The notes under the pieces: model-generated
What the model was told of the DNA's origin: nothing
Database searches by the model: none
The model's input: only the letters and a program-made list of their open reading frames with translations
Program-made: the position numbers and the translations under genes
Assembly: GCA_009761415.1 (NCBI GenBank)
Contig: QUOL01000016.1
Span: 186,001-250,000, forward strand
From: Sarcomyxa edulis
Taxonomy: Eukaryota > Basidiomycota > Agaricomycetes > Agaricales > Mycenaceae
Direction of reading: 5' to 3'
Length of the DNA: 64,000 nt
Part shown: one piece after another, positions 33,427-46,300 of the stretch
How the letters are laid out: each line of letters opens with the position of its first letter
Numbering within the stretch: the first letter of the stretch is position 1

Positions 33427-34687
33427 TTACTCGAACCCCAACCTCTGCCTCTCAACCTTCTCCCTCTCCAACCTCGCCACCTTATTCTCCGCTTCCGTAA
33501 TCGTATCGTCCCACACGACAAATAATTCCGAAAGCGCGTCTACCTGTGATGCAGTGTGAGTTTCGTAGTGATGGACAATATTATGTGGGTAGGAAGACAC
33601 GTACATGAGTAGCATGCTGCTCCATGAGCGCATCGATTCGTTTCTCAAGGGACGCAGCCAATCTAGCATCCTCTTGATGCGATTTCAGTAGAGTTTCCAA
33701 TCGTGGTTGTAACGCTTCGTAGTCTATCAAGAGCAGAAAAACGACGCGTTTCCACATCGATTGAGATCTGTACGGGGATTTAGTCAAGGAGACAAGAACC
33801 ACGAACCTGGAAGTTTCCCAGCAGCAGTGACACCTCTATCCTCCAAAGCTTCGATCTCAAGCATATCACGGTCTGCAGCGCGGACGTCTGGTTCCATTTC
33901 TGTTAGGTAGGCTTCGAGTTCGTAGGGGGATAGTAGGTCGTAGGAGGGGGGCTCGGGCGCGGGGGCAGGGGTGGTTAGTGCGAATGAGGGGGTGAGGAGG
34001 TGGGCGTGTTGTTCATCTGCATGGAGACGGGAAGGAGGAGGGTAGAAAGGGAGGTGAAAGGTAGTTTGAATATTTTTTGATTGAATGGAGGAAGAAAAAG
34101 TACGAACAACTCTCCATGAACCGTTTCAACCCGTCATTCCCTTCTACGAAACTGTTCAGCTGTCTCTGGATATCCTCAGCTGCCCTGGATAACGTCTCCC
34201 CTTGCTCTCTTTCTCTTTCTCTTTCCCTATCTCTGTTCTTGCCTTTCTCGTCCCGCACGCCCAAAAGAATAGCTTCAAGCCATCGTAAACGCAACTCCAG
34301 CGCTAACATAGGTTCGATGACCGGTGGATGTATCACAGGAGCATCAGGAGCAGGAAGAGTGGATCCATGTGAGTGTGAATCTGGATGTGATTCCGGCGTA
34401 TCATTTGAATCATGAGGTGGATTGACCGAAGGAGACTGAGGTGGCGCCCCCTGGGCTTGGAGAGCGGGAAAGACGCTAGACATAGATGTCCCAGTCGGAG
34501 GTGGGGATGATGGTGGAGTTGATGAAGAGAGGAGACGGAGACGCTGGAAATCACCTATAATAACGATAATATGATAGGAGAGTAAGAGGATGGGGCTCAG
34601 AAAGTCAGACGATTGTATTCGATTCAGATGCGGAGAGTAGAAGGGGTCTGGTCACCGACCGAGAAAGACACTTCCTATCGCGGACAT
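33427..34687 (-). CDS. Coiled-coil protein, possibly dynactin p24/RO-10-like
   Basis: Four or five exons on the minus strand. Exon 1 from ATG 34687 (MSAIGSVFLG) splices to DFQRLRLLSSSTPPSSPPPTG. An internal ATG at 34483 (MSSVFPALQ) is the alternative start. The core has ELRLRWLEAILLGVRDEKG, an arginine/glutamate dipeptide repeat from a CTTTCT microsatellite, ETLSRAAEDIQRQLNSFVEG, YELEAYLTEMEPDVRAADRD, LQPRLETLLKSHQEDARLA and a C-terminal LSELFVVWDDTITEAENKVA helix ending GFE. Overall it is almost all alpha-helical. The arrangement resembles the small dynactin subunit (p22/p24, Neurospora RO-10), which supports dynein-driven nuclear movement, but I hold this only as tentative. The transposon sits in its 3' flank. 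Confidence 0.6.
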
Positions 34688-36074
34688 CCTTGGACTTGCG
34701 ATGCGTCTTGGACGCGTGCCAAGTACTAGTGGTGGTAGGGTATAGTCGACTGCAACACTAGTACTGCAGCTGGCAGTAGCTTGACTCGGAAGGTATTTCA
34801 AGATGAGGAGAACAAATTATTCCTGGACTCGGAATATTTGTGAACCTCACGTTGGTCTTAGCGATACACGTGTAGCAAGTACGTATGTATGTATACTCAT
34901 TGGACTGCTCGTACTCGATATTCGCGTGGTTTTTGGGCTAGGAATGTTACAAGCTCTTGAGATATTATTCCTAAGACGCGACATACAACGATCTATTCCT
35001 GTAGAACAATACATATCTATGTATACGACTCGTGGTATCACTCCAAAGTCAACGTCAACATCAACATCGCGTCGGGGATATAGATATGACAGCGTTCATG
35101 CAATCCGACAGCGGAGCCACGAAAGGGTACGAAAGTGATGTACTGCACTGCTTTGAAGCCATGGGGTGGGCCGGACCTGCCAAGGACCATCTACGCCGAC
35201 TTGACGGAGCTTGACGGATGGGAAGTCAAGCCAGCCCGCACCCACATGCCAGGCTGAGTGATGGACTTGATGGACATATAGTGGCACCTAAACAGACAAA
35301 GTTTTGAACGTTCTGTGATGAGTTAGTGTACTGTAGATAAGTAGAAAGAACGCACTTTAGTGGTATCCGATGTTTATCCAAAATGATCATCAGTAGTGCA
35401 CGATTCGTTGTTCCCGATATGTTGGAAATACTCTCACTGGCTAGTTTTTGGGGTTCGAAGTTGAACGCTCGAAGGGCTGTGCGAGAGGTGTAACTAGCTA
35501 CGACGGGAAGGTAGTAGCCAGTGCAGTCACCATCGCCGTCGATCCCGCCACGGTGGTAAAGCCAGCTGCCAGAGTAACGAGGTGTTGGAAGAACGTCCGG
35601 GCGTGGGGAGACCCTGGGGTGTTGGGAAGTCGGGGATCATGATTGGGAGCACGAGGACTAGATTTTTTTAAATTTATCGAGGTGAGATGGGAAGGTGGAA
35701 TGTAGAAGACACTTGTCGTGGGTTGGCCAAGAGGGCAGATAGCTGGTAGGTAGCTTGTGCGGTGTCGGCACAATGGTATAAAAGACAATGGTGCCATGGC
35801 AGCTGGGACGCGTTTAATTAGACGCAAATTTCTCGTAGCAGCAGCAACGGCAGCTAGTAACAGCTGCATTGTCAGGCTGCCATTATACGAATAAAGATAT
35901 GGGAACATGAGTTGGGCATCAAAGATGTCGAAGAGTCTGCTAGAGTGAACCCGTTAGCCGAGCCAAACGCTCGCCTGCCATCCATCCTTCCTTCCAACTT
36001 CCTCCCCACGGAAAACTCCAAATAGCTATCCTTCTCAAAGCTCTCCTAGAGAGCTGTCCAATCTTTTTTTTATC
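34688..36074. other. Intergenic region with one weak ORF
   Basis: About 1.39 kb. A minus-strand frame of 136 codons (35498-35908) contains MQLLLAAVAAATRNLRLIKR and could be a small mitochondrial or lineage-specific protein, but has no recognisable domain or splice evidence. Short TATG/TACG-rich runs occur near 34880-35040. Otherwise nothing is supported. Confidence 0.35.
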
Positions 36075-39000
36075 ATGAAAACTGTTCCGCAATCAACGAG
36101 TTGGATTTCCAGGAATTACCGTGAAGCCGATCATCATTCGCTGAACAGCTCCCATCATCAACTCATTCAACCTCCAAGTCCCACCTACATCGCTCCTCGT
36201 CTCGCTCCAAAACCACCTCCTACCCAGAACACTCCCACTAAATCATCCTTCAAAACACTCCAATCCGTGTTTCGAAAGCCAAACCGTGTCCGAAGCGGTA
36301 CATCTCTGCATTCTGCTTATTCCGCGTCAACAGCGACCACCACCAGCGACCACACCGGTCATCCTTACGCAGCGATGCAATTGGCACCCCTTCCTGTAGT
36401 TTCTACCCACGAGGCAATTGAAGACGAAGCAGAATGCCCAGTATGTCTCGAACCGCTCAGCTTTAGCTTCAGATTACCTGGCGAAAAGCCCCACATCGTG
36501 CCAGAATGTGGTCACGCCCTACACGAAGTAAGTCTACCCACCATTCACAGCATTCTCAGCCTCTCACTCAATCATCACATAGGCCTGCTTCACAGCTGTA
36601 TACGGCCCACCTCCAAGCCAAGCACGAACCACCGTTCCCCGTAAATCAAACCTCGGCGTATGTGGAGTCTGCAGAAGACCGATGAAAGTAGGCGACGGTG
36701 ATGGCGGGAAATCAAACAGTGCGTGAAATCACATTCCATTCACACTTCTACTCGTTAATCCGCCATGACTGCGGATCTCAGAACTCGCTGCCCTCACTGG
36801 TATGGGCCAGCGGGACACGCCAGCGCTCTACCCTGGGCGGGACACGCCTACCACACGCAAACGCGCTCAGACTGTGGAGCGACCTTACGATCCCAACGAA
36901 GATGATCCCATCGAACATACAGGCTCCGTCAAATCCGGAAGCGAACATTCCACATATGTGGTCGCGCCCTCTATCCAGGTCCGGCCTGAATTTTCATCTC
37001 TGACACGCAGCAGCGATGCGAGCCAGCCCTTGACGTGTATTGTGGTCATTGAGCTGCCTGGGAAGAGGGCTTTGAATGTGCCGGGGCCTGTGATGCAGGA
37101 GCAATACCGGATGCCGAGGAATGGGAGCGTGAATGGGCGGTATGAGACGTCTCATTCGGAGCATTCGAGTCCTCGCTCGGAACCGGCTGCATTGAGGCAA
37201 CAGCAACAGCAGCAGCAGCAGCAGCGACGGCAGCGGTCTCCATCCGAATCTCTTGGGTCACCAAGACAAGGAAGCGATCAACTATATGCAGCTCAGGACG
37301 ACAATGGTCCCCCCAACTGGGCTTCACTCCACAGTCACGAGACCACCGTACAAGAAGAAGAAGATTCGCCGTTCAATGCTATTACCGAGGACCTTCGTAA
37401 CCGTATCATAGACTGGAAGGGACATCCACTATCTGATCTCGGGCCGCTCCAGATGTACGACCTGCTATCGGTGAGGCGGGACGCGCTTGTTCGGGAGTTT
37501 TATGTGTATCTCTTCAGAGAAGCCATTATATGTGTGGTAGAGGAGAAGAAACGTTCACTAGGCCGACTTCTCTCTAATGCTTCATCTGGTCTTACTGACG
37601 GCGGCTCGCTAACTGGATCCACATCAAGCCAATCCAAAGGTGTCCTCCGCCTCAAAGGCCGTATCTACGTTCGACACATCAAACACGTCACAGCAACCTC
37701 CGCCGCGGGCGAAATGAGCCTCACCATCGACATGGAAGACGAGCTCGCGTCCTTCATCCTCATATTCAAAGACCGATCCTCCCTAGATGCATGGAGGAGC
37801 AACATTCAATCCCTCGTCAACATGTTCCAACAACAGAACGCAGCTGCCAACCCACCCCAACAAGAAGCGCGACCTCCGGATATGGAAGAATTTGGCGGGA
37901 GCTCCAAAGCTATGCGGATGTTGAGTGGGAATAGTACGGCTACGGGCACTACGGTTAGTACGGTGGACAGTCTATTGAATGGCTCGTCCCGATCGACCCT
38001 GTCCTCTTCTACATCGCATGGCTCAATGGCTTCGAAGCCACAGATTCATTACAATCAATTGAAGCCGTTGGGCGAGGACGAAGAGATGGACGCGTATGGG
38101 TCGCCAACTAGTCTCGTTACGCCGTATACATCTTCTGGACCTTCGAATTCCCTGACGCCCCTCCTCCACCCTCCGCTCGATCTGATCATCGTGGTATCTC
38201 TCCCGCCTCCATCAGCTCAGATCAGTACGGCGCGGCTCAAGGTGCGAGTGATCAAGACGTCGCTTGACTTCATATTGGCATCGTGTACTGCGAAGGATCG
38301 GTTGAGTTTCGTGACGTTTGAGGTTGGTGTGGGTGGGAGGGTTCGGAAGACGCCGTTCTTGAGAGCTGGGAAGGCACATAGCAGGGCGCGGTTGACTAAG
38401 TTCATTGATGAGATTGGCTCGAGGCTTGAGGATGGTCAAGACGAGTTTTTGGTTAGAGGGTCAAAGGACGAGAAAACGGATGTCGTCACTGCTGTTAATC
38501 ATGGTATGCTTACTCCTTGTTTCCTTTGTTTCGTGAGATTAATTACTGATTCATGTTACAGCTCTTGATGTGGTACTGCAACGCAAATCTCGTAACCCAA
38601 TTTCAGGCATGATTCTCATCAGTGACGCTGCTGATAGCACCCGACGAGCTCAGATGGATCTCGTCCTTGCCAGAGCGGAAGCAGGAAACGTCCCCATCCA
38701 TTCCTTTGGTTACGGCCGCTCCCATGATCCTGCTTCCTTGTGGCTCATGTCCAACCACACCAGCGGAACATACACATTCGTCAAGGACTGGTATGACCTG
38801 CGGGACTGCGTAGCCGGATGTGTTGGGGGGATGATGTCCATTGGTCTTTTAAATATGAAACTCCATATGAAGATCGTCGATGGACATCGATTCCGGATTC
38901 GTAAAGTCTCGGGTGGGCCTTCGTCTATCCTAGCCTCGGATGGACAGAATGTGGATGTGGACATCGGGGAGCTGAGGTATGGCGAGAGGAAGGAGATGTT

Positions 39001-39840
39001 GATTGAGCTCGAGCTTGATAATACGGATGTCCAGAAGATGGTGAACAGTCGAGATTCGAGGGGTCGTCCGTTGAATGCTACGGATCGGTTTGTGCAGAGT
39101 ATGGGCTTGGATGCTCTGTCTATTGATGATTCGCCTGATTTTGCGGACGGGATGTTGGATCGTATGATCGACGAGGTCCCTGTTGTCGAGGTTGATGGAT
39201 CCTTCCTCGATCCCGCGGCAGGGAAAAATGTTTCGCGTCTCGCTCATCCCGTTCTTCTCACTGTAACACTCCTCCCCTTGTCATCCAACCCATCGCGTCC
39301 TCCTCCCAATATATCCGACCCCGTCATCGTACGTCGACGAATGGAGCTCCTCGCTTCCGATATGATCACTCGGGCTCTCGTTCTCGTCTCCCGCAAGAAC
39401 TACCCTCAAGCACAGAAAATAATGGACGAGACGAAACGTATCCTCCATACCGTCCTACAGACCATCTCGCGATCACTGCCACAGCAAAATACCAACAACA
39501 ACCACTCCGGAACTGTTCGCAATCGCAAGGAGATCCTCACTCTGTCGGCGGTACGTGCCATGCAGGCTATCTTGCAAGATCTACAGATTCTTTCCGAGGC
39601 TTTGGAAGAGAACGTAGAGCTGTTCGCACATGATCAGCGTAACTTTGGCGCTCAGCAGGTTTGTTCCTCTTATCAGTCCGTACAATTTTTCGATATTGAC
39701 TTACCTTATCCTTCTAGGCGATGATCTTGCGGGACCAGAAAAGCTGGAGCGGCCGCAGTGCAACTGAACGCCTATTCTGGACGACCGACAATTCCGTCGA
39801 GCTGGTGTCCCGGAGCACCGACTGGGTTGGCCGCGAGTAA
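36075..39840 (+). CDS. RING-PH-VWA scaffold protein (Ste5/Far1-like architecture)
   Basis: Five exons (36075-36527, 36583 to about 36719, 36782-38503, 38562-39658, 39718-39840) give about 1,180 residues. Following a disordered N-terminus is a RING-H2 finger: CPVCLEPL, then ECGHALHEAC across the first intron, then CGVCRRPM. A polyglutamine tract follows. Next is a PH-like domain (REFYVYLFREAIICVVEE to SSLDAWRSNIQSLVNMF), then a VWA domain (PLDLIIVVSLPPPS, ISGMILISDAADSTRR, GNVPIHSFGYG). RING, PH and VWA in this order is the architecture of the Ste5/Far1 pheromone-MAPK scaffolds of ascomycetes. The VWA MIDAS serines appear altered (LIIVVSLPPPS), so metal binding is doubtful, as in Ste5. The role as a mating or MAPK scaffold is inferred from architecture. 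Confidence 0.78.
37198..37224 (+). repeat. CAG/CAA trinucleotide repeat (polyGln)
   Basis: Nine glutamine codons, mostly CAG, inside the disordered linker between the RING and PH regions of the scaffold gene. The last six codons are pure CAG, so length variation is expected. Confidence 0.9.
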
Positions 39841-40415
39841 AATTTCCATGTTTCTTCATCCTCTTCTTGCTATGCTATATATTTTCTATTTCTCTTCTCT
39901 ACGTTTGCTATCGTTTTTGCACTTATTTTAACGTCGTTGACCCAACACTCTTTGAGAGTTCAATATGTACTATTTTGCTATTTCATAACCCGAACCACGT
40001 CTCTCCTTTTTCTTCCACCTACCTACCCGGTTTTACATACATACATACACATATATATATTCTCTCTTGCGCCACACACCTCATATACACCCGATATCCA
40101 TGTGACTCTTTCCTTCTTTATTGCTGCTTTCTGTGCAGGGCCTTATCTTCTTCTACTGTCAGTGTATTGGGTCTGTGCAGCTGCGTTGTACTTATTAGAT
40201 ACATAGTCTGTTTTTTATTGAGTCTTTCCTCGCTCGAGATCTCGACTTCGACTGATTACGGTGCTTTCTAAGAAGATGTGGGAAAATGCTTCCGCTGTTT
40301 GTATGGCTTATGCATTTGACTAACAGGTTTTTCGTGAGCGACTGTCAGCGCACCCACATTCAGCAAGTATAAATAGGGTATACAAAGAGACTATTGTATC
40401 TTAAGAGATAGCATC
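39841..40415. other. Intergenic region, T/C-rich
   Basis: Pyrimidine-rich, with a CATA/TATA microsatellite near 40040-40060. It contains the 3' end of the scaffold gene and the promoter of the next gene. A TATAAATAG-like sequence at about 40370-40378, roughly 40 bp before the ATG at 40416, may be a TATA element. Confidence 0.4.
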
Positions 40416-41131
40416 ATGTCCAACTGGAAATCACCGCTCGAAGGCTACGAAAACGCCGCACCGCTCGACTCTGAGCCCCCTCCAGGACAAAAAGAGCTCG
40501 TTAACATACCAGGGCCCAAGTCGAAGGCCTACGATACATTCCCGAAACCTATCGATTCCTCGAATAATGGCTTCGATTTCCATAGTAAGCCTCGAAGTCG
40601 AGCCAGTCTACACCTGGATATTGACCACGATACTTTTCCAGTTTATTACTTCCAGTCGATCCCAGAGCAACTGCAATATGCGAGGGAACTACATGAGAGG
40701 GTGAGAAGGGAGTTCCCCGAGGTAAGTGCCTGTGCAGATATAGAGTATCGATATGAACAAACCCATTGCATTTAGCTTCGTATCTATAGATTTTGGGAAA
40801 AGCCAGTCGGTCAGTTCATTTCTCCTATGTCATGGAGATCAGAGGTGCTAATCGGATATCTGCAGGTCCACATCCAACTGCAATGTTCGAAGTGAATACG
40901 TTCAATCCTCACCAGACTGGAGCCTTTTTCTCGTGGTTGACGGTTAATCGCGGTCCATGCTCGTAAGACCCGACTGCTCCACATTTCGAGAACTTTCGCT
41001 CATGGTACACACATTCTAGAGTGCTGATCCACCCCAACACGAACGATCCCTACAAAGATCACACAGAACTCATGTCTTGGATGGGAAAACCGTGGCCACT
41101 GTACACAGATGGTTTAAAAGTTAGAGGGTAA
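40416..41131 (+). CDS. DOPA 4,5-dioxygenase family protein
   Basis: Belongs to the small extradiol-type DOPA dioxygenase family, first known from the betalain pathway of Amanita and now found widely in fungi and bacteria. Four exons give about 180 residues. Recognisable blocks are VYYFQSIPEQLQYARELHER, PVGPHPTAMFEV, FFSWLTVNRGPC, SVLIHPNTNDPYKDHTELMS and WMGKPWPLY. The PxGPHP and DHT histidines expected for iron binding are present. An early His in the family's first strand block is not obvious (DHDTFPVYYF). Substrate cannot be told from sequence; most fungi with this family make no betalains. Confidence 0.82.
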
Positions 41132-41386
41132 TGAGGAAAAAATCGAGTATTTCGACATGTATGTACCTTGTAAATCCACACAATCGAGTCACTTTGTGGG
41201 CGTACTTTTGAGTGGAAATTGAGAATAGGTGTTGCAATGTGGCGACATTCGACCTCGGGGTCGCGTCGACGTCGAGGCTCGAGTTCCTTCCGTTCGGATC
41301 TAGCCGATGATTATTTTTCTATCAGCGATCGAGCATCAAGCCTCTTCATTCACTCTTCTCAACCGAACCTCGCCATCTTCGATATA

Positions 41387-42936
41387 ATGTCCCCTCACAT
41401 TCTAGATAATGCTCTCGGAGCAGTAGGACACACCCCTCTCATCCGACTAGACAAGGTGGCAAAGCAGGAAGGCCTCAAATGCAATCTACGTGAGCCCCTT
41501 TTCTGACACTCTATTTGGGTTGCTAACCGACCCACCTCTCTATCAAAGTCGGAAAATTGGAATTTACATCTGCAGGAGGATCGGTCAAGGACAGAATTGC
41601 CAAAGCAATGGTCGAAGCAGCCGAAAAGGAGGGCAAATTGATCCCAGGTAAAAGTGTTGTCATTGAGCCAACCTCTGGAAATACAGGTTCGTCTTCTTGT
41701 TGAACACGTCAAGAGCGATACTGACCTCTTCATTTGCAGGCATTGGACTAGCTATGGCCTGCGCCATCAAGGTAAAACTATCCAGCAATGACCCTCTCGA
41801 GTGAACTCGTACTGAATACTATAGATAAGGGATATTCGGTAATCATTACCTTGCCTAACAAGATGTCATTGGTATGTCGCCTCCAAAATTCCTCGTTGAG
41901 TCCAATATTGACCGTCATCTCTGTTCACAGGAAAAGGAAGCAGCACTTCGCGCCCTCGGTGCGGAAGTCGTGCGTACGCCAAACGAAGCAGCTTGGGACT
42001 CTCCAGACAGTCATATAGGTAGAGCCCACTATCCGTTCATGGAAGTCTCGTGGCTGAATTCCTTAACGATCGCAGGCGTTGCACATAAACTCCAGCGTGA
42101 AATCCCGTATGGGATTATACTAGATCAATACCGCAATGTACGCCGACCGATGTTATCCGTGCCTCCCATTTCAACTCATCGTTGTCATTTTAGATCCACA
42201 ACCCTTTAGCACACGAACTCACCACTGGTCCCGAAATTATCGATGCTGTCGTCTCAACACCATCTACATCAGAAAGGCCTTCGTCTCAGAAAGTGGACGT
42301 TTTCGTTGCAGGTGCTGGGACCGGAGGAACCGTCACTGGTATCTCGAGAGCTATCAAGAAGACCCATAATAACAAATGTATCGTTGTTGGTGTCGATCCC
42401 GTGCGCATAATCTCTCTGTCCATCCGTCCCTTGCTGATGTCTTTGATTTACAGAGAGGCAGCATCCTTGCTGTTCCAGAGGAACTAAACACTGAAGGCGA
42501 AGGTGAAATGTATATCGTAGAAGGCATTGGTTATGACTTCATCCCCGAAGTCCTCTCACGGGATAAGCAAGACGTAGATCACTGGATCAAAACCGAGGAT
42601 GAGGAATCATTCGCTGCGGTAAAATTCCTGATGCGAAACGAAGGTCTGCTTGTGGGTGGGAGTAGCGGCAGTGCAGTCAGCGGAGCGTTGAAGTGGTTGA
42701 AGAGTGATGCTGGAAAGCAAGTGGCGCAAACAGAGGGAGCAAATGTTGTTGTGCTACTTCCAGACGGGTACGCTCATACATCATCGCCTCTTTTTTTTCT
42801 TTACTTACCGTCTGTTCTCCATAGAATTCGGAACTATATGAGCAAACCGTGGTTCCTCAAGATAGCTATGGAGTCGGAACCTTCACCGCTCTCTGCTGTC
42901 ATCGCGAAAGTCTTGCACCCTGTGCCGACGCTGTAA
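41387..42936 (+). CDS. CYS4: Cystathionine beta-synthase (PLP enzyme)
   Basis: Condenses serine with homocysteine to cystathionine, in cytosolic reverse transsulfuration. About seven exons. The start at 41387 gives [21 protein letters not shown]. The PLP Schiff-base lysine is in GGSVKDRIA, the phosphate-cradle [14 protein letters not shown] follows, and then [17 protein letters not shown] and [16 protein letters not shown]. The YDFIPEVL and [14 protein letters not shown] segments separate CBS from bacterial-type O-acetylserine sulfhydrylase. Neither the heme-binding N-terminus of animal CBS nor a C-terminal Bateman (CBS-pair) domain is present. The protein stops about 25 residues after NYMSKPW, shorter than yeast Cys4 (507 aa). 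In-frame upstream ATGs at 41219 and 41237 would add an Arg/Ser-rich leader. Confidence 0.9.
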
Positions 42937-43308
42937 TTTCTCATCCCAGTCTTAGAATTATTTCTCGCGGTTGTATTCAATTTGTGTGGTGTAGTATAGA
43001 TCGACACTGTAGGCAATACACAATAGTCCCCGATACGATCGCTTGAATCTCCAATTACCAAGAGCTATATGAATCCTAGTGTGGCGTCAAATTCAATCCT
43101 GTTCTACTGGCACATTCCTTCGAATGTTCAGCGTTCAACGGTTATCTTTCGCAGGCCCGCAGGCCCTCAGACTTCATCGGGCTCACTTTGAGTGGTATCA
43201 AAGTATAAATTGACGATTGGGTCTGAATGACAAAATTTGTTAAAAGTACAAAGGAAACGGTCTGCCGTTGTTCAACCTCAAGATCGTGACATGACGTGGG
43301 TAAAATCT
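42937..43308. other. Convergent 3' region, no gene
   Basis: About 370 bp between the stops of the CBS gene (plus) and the giant VWA gene (minus). A minus-strand open frame continuing to 43142 is read-through past an intron donor and is not part of the protein. Confidence 0.4.
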
Positions 43309-46300
43309 TCAGCGTAACAAGGATCCTCGAGGCTTTCTTAGAGATTCTGCAATGCCAAGGAAAGTCTCCGCTAATCGAACCTGTAAACATCACAAGAGGA
43401 GGATGAGATTCGGCAAAGCTTGGTACAAGGGATGAGAGGCGTACCGTGTCAAGAGCCTCTGCATAGGAAGATTCTACAACTGCCGTGGCAGGAAGAAGAG
43501 GGTCTCTCGGTGCACTGTTTTGAACTTCGAGAGCGATCTGCGCCATTCTCCTCAAAATGCCACTGCTCGGTCCGAATGCCACAGCATGGAATGATAACGG
43601 TTTTCTGAAGGAACAGAGATAATCAGCAGTGATGAAAGCAACACCGAGTGGAAGAGCTTTCGCACCCTAGATGAACGGCAGAGCGGCAGAGAGTCTGGAC
43701 TGTTTGATCAGCAACTCCACATTCACCGTCCGAAAGAAAGATGACAACAGGAGTTCTAGCGATTTTGAAGTAGTAGGATTAGCTAGTATACTCTCTTAAT
43801 GGTTGACTCGTACCTCTCAGTACTCCAATTTTGTTCCATGACGGCTTGAGCCGATGCTAAGGCTGAGGTGAAGTTTGTTCCTCCCCTTCCTCCGTGAGGA
43901 AGCACAGCATTCAGTAAATCATCCGGAGAGCTAGTGAAGTCGTTTGTGATGCAGTTTGTAATGTAGCTGTCGAATAGTATGACACTATATGCATCCCGCC
44001 GCAAAGCAGCACCACCAGCACGTTGAGTAGCTGCGTCCAATGCAGCTTGTCTTGAAACCCAAAACGCGTGCAGAGACGAATATACCGCACCCAAGCGATT
44101 GTTATGACGGCGAGAAATCGGTGCTGTGCTCGGGGAATTTCCCAAGGGGCGCCGATCTGTTATGGCCATTGAGCCAGACCTGAATGAATGAGGACATTTG
44201 TAAGATACTAAAGGAGAAAATTTCGGCGATGAAATACCTGTCAATGACGAACAGGCTGATGATGCAAGTACGATCAGTCGGTCACTCGCTGTCCAAAAGT
44301 TCAATAACATACACATGGAAGGCTTGCTGCATGACTGCTGGATTCTTGCAGGGGAACAGATGACCGTCGTGCGATACATACCCCATTCCAGCTGCCTGAT
44401 TTGGGGCGGTAGGGGGATGGAAAATAGGCAATGTGCAGTAAGAAGGTTGTGGCTGGTTAGTAGCCGTTCCAGCATGCTCAGGACCTAAGGCAATGTCTTT
44501 TTAAGTGAAGGACATAGAAGCGGGAGCGCAAATCAAACCTGGACACATAGCATCGCTGGAGTATGGAATTAAATGAGCTAACGACCGCATATGTTGGAAA
44601 GGCATCGACTTTACCATTTTGCGAATTGGGCTTGATCATCTCGAGAATATGGGTCTACAGAGGAACATAAGATGTAATGTAATCAGAGGTGGTCGCAAGG
44701 CTTACCCTTGAATCCTATGCAGCAGAAGAAAACATCAATCGATGTGCAGTCAACGATAGAATGAAGCAGACGGCACCTGATCTACTCCAGTACAAACTAT
44801 GGGTTATCCAATCTTTGGCTCGATCCGAATTCGGGGTCAGGCGCGTTGTGCTATGCTGCACTTGAGCAGCACCGCATCGTTCTCCAGCGTCAGTCCTACA
44901 ATAGTCGATATGCACGTGTCGTCCCATCTCCTGGCAGAATAGATTGCACAACATCGGGGCGCCATCGTCATCAGCAGCGAAACGACGACCATTCAGATCT
45001 AAAACAGTGCCATCGGGACCATCTACAGCCCACCGAGTCTTAGACATTGATCCATGGTGTGTGTCGTGTTCCTTTTGTGAGTGGCCTATATCATAGATCA
45101 GTGGACAGCATAGTGCGAGACAAGATCTCACTACCTCTGGGAAGAGTGCAGTAGTAACCACAGTTTTCGCAACTGGACAAGGTGTGAGCCTGCATGTCTG
45201 AAACATCGTGCATTACAACGTACCGAGTCTCGCAGTAATGGAACGGCGTCTCGTCTGTGCTATGACTATGGTGACCTGAGTGTTCTGTCCTACCAACACG
45301 GATAGGAATTACACATGGGAGACGCTTCGCGACTGACCGAGAGACATTGCATGAGTATACGATTGCAAACAGGACATGCAAAGGGTAATACTATCTACCT
45401 TGAGAATACTGGAAAAGCACGACGAAGATAAGTTGAAGTTTGAGGACAATGAATGAGGAATACGAAAATATGCGTGCCTTGGTATATTGAAATGTCTCGT
45501 GTCTACCGGTGAAGGTTGCCTCGATGGATTGAGGCGCGGTGTCGATTTCACAAATACCATCGGCTTGGCACACAGCACTACATGAGTGTTCTTGGCTGGA
45601 CGAAGAAGAATGAGGGTCATTCGATGGCTGCAAGTCAAAAATGGCTTCATACCCGCATAGATGTACAGCATCTTCTGTAAGGCCGTGTAGATGGTCTGGA
45701 TTCGCACACAGGCGCTTGCATAATTGACATTGCACGGGGCACATGCGATTATCACAGACATGATCGATATGGTCGTCCAGGCTATGCATTACAGAATTTA
45801 GTGACATGAACCACGAGAATCAAAGGTAGTTCTCGAACCTGGAGAGTCCACAAGTTTCGGGGCAGCTATAGAACTTTCCACCTGGTAAGCTCAGGTTCAC
45901 CAATTGACATGGCTTTCAAGATCTATCAATGCCTGTATTGAAAGAGAGCTGAAAGTTTCAGCGACATACCTCGCCGCATGCATGGATTCGGGCGGAACAC
46001 ATATGGTTTTCTTCAGGGTGGCCCGCAACCTAAGTCAAATGTCAATGCAGCACTAGGCAACGTGTACGATGATACAGGATGCAATCACCTTCGTGCACTC
46101 CCCCGAACATCCCTTTTTATCCTTTAGATCGCAGTTCTGTCCACACAAATGGACATCTACAACACATCTAGCAGAGGCCAGTCAGGAGCGACGTCTATCC
46201 GATGGCTGGCATTCACTTACATATGCTTGCCAGAATGGCCAGCCCTGTACATCCGTTGAGTGTGTCATACAGTCGAACATCGTTGGAAATACGCACGGAT

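Noticed and set aside
34200..34250. CTTTCT-type microsatellite considered as a CRISPR-like or regulatory repeat
   Set aside because: It is a short tandem repeat coding for Arg/Glu dipeptides in the coiled-coil gene; no spacer structure.
35498..35908. 136-codon minus-strand frame with a mitochondrial-looking MQLLLAAVAAATRNLRL start
   Set aside because: No known family, no flanking splice pattern; kept only as a note in the intergenic entry.
43142..43308. Open frame beyond the giant gene's stop, ending at 43142
   Set aside because: It is read-through past a GTACGC donor. Splicing at TTTACAG gives VRLAETFLGIAESL and the stop at 43309.
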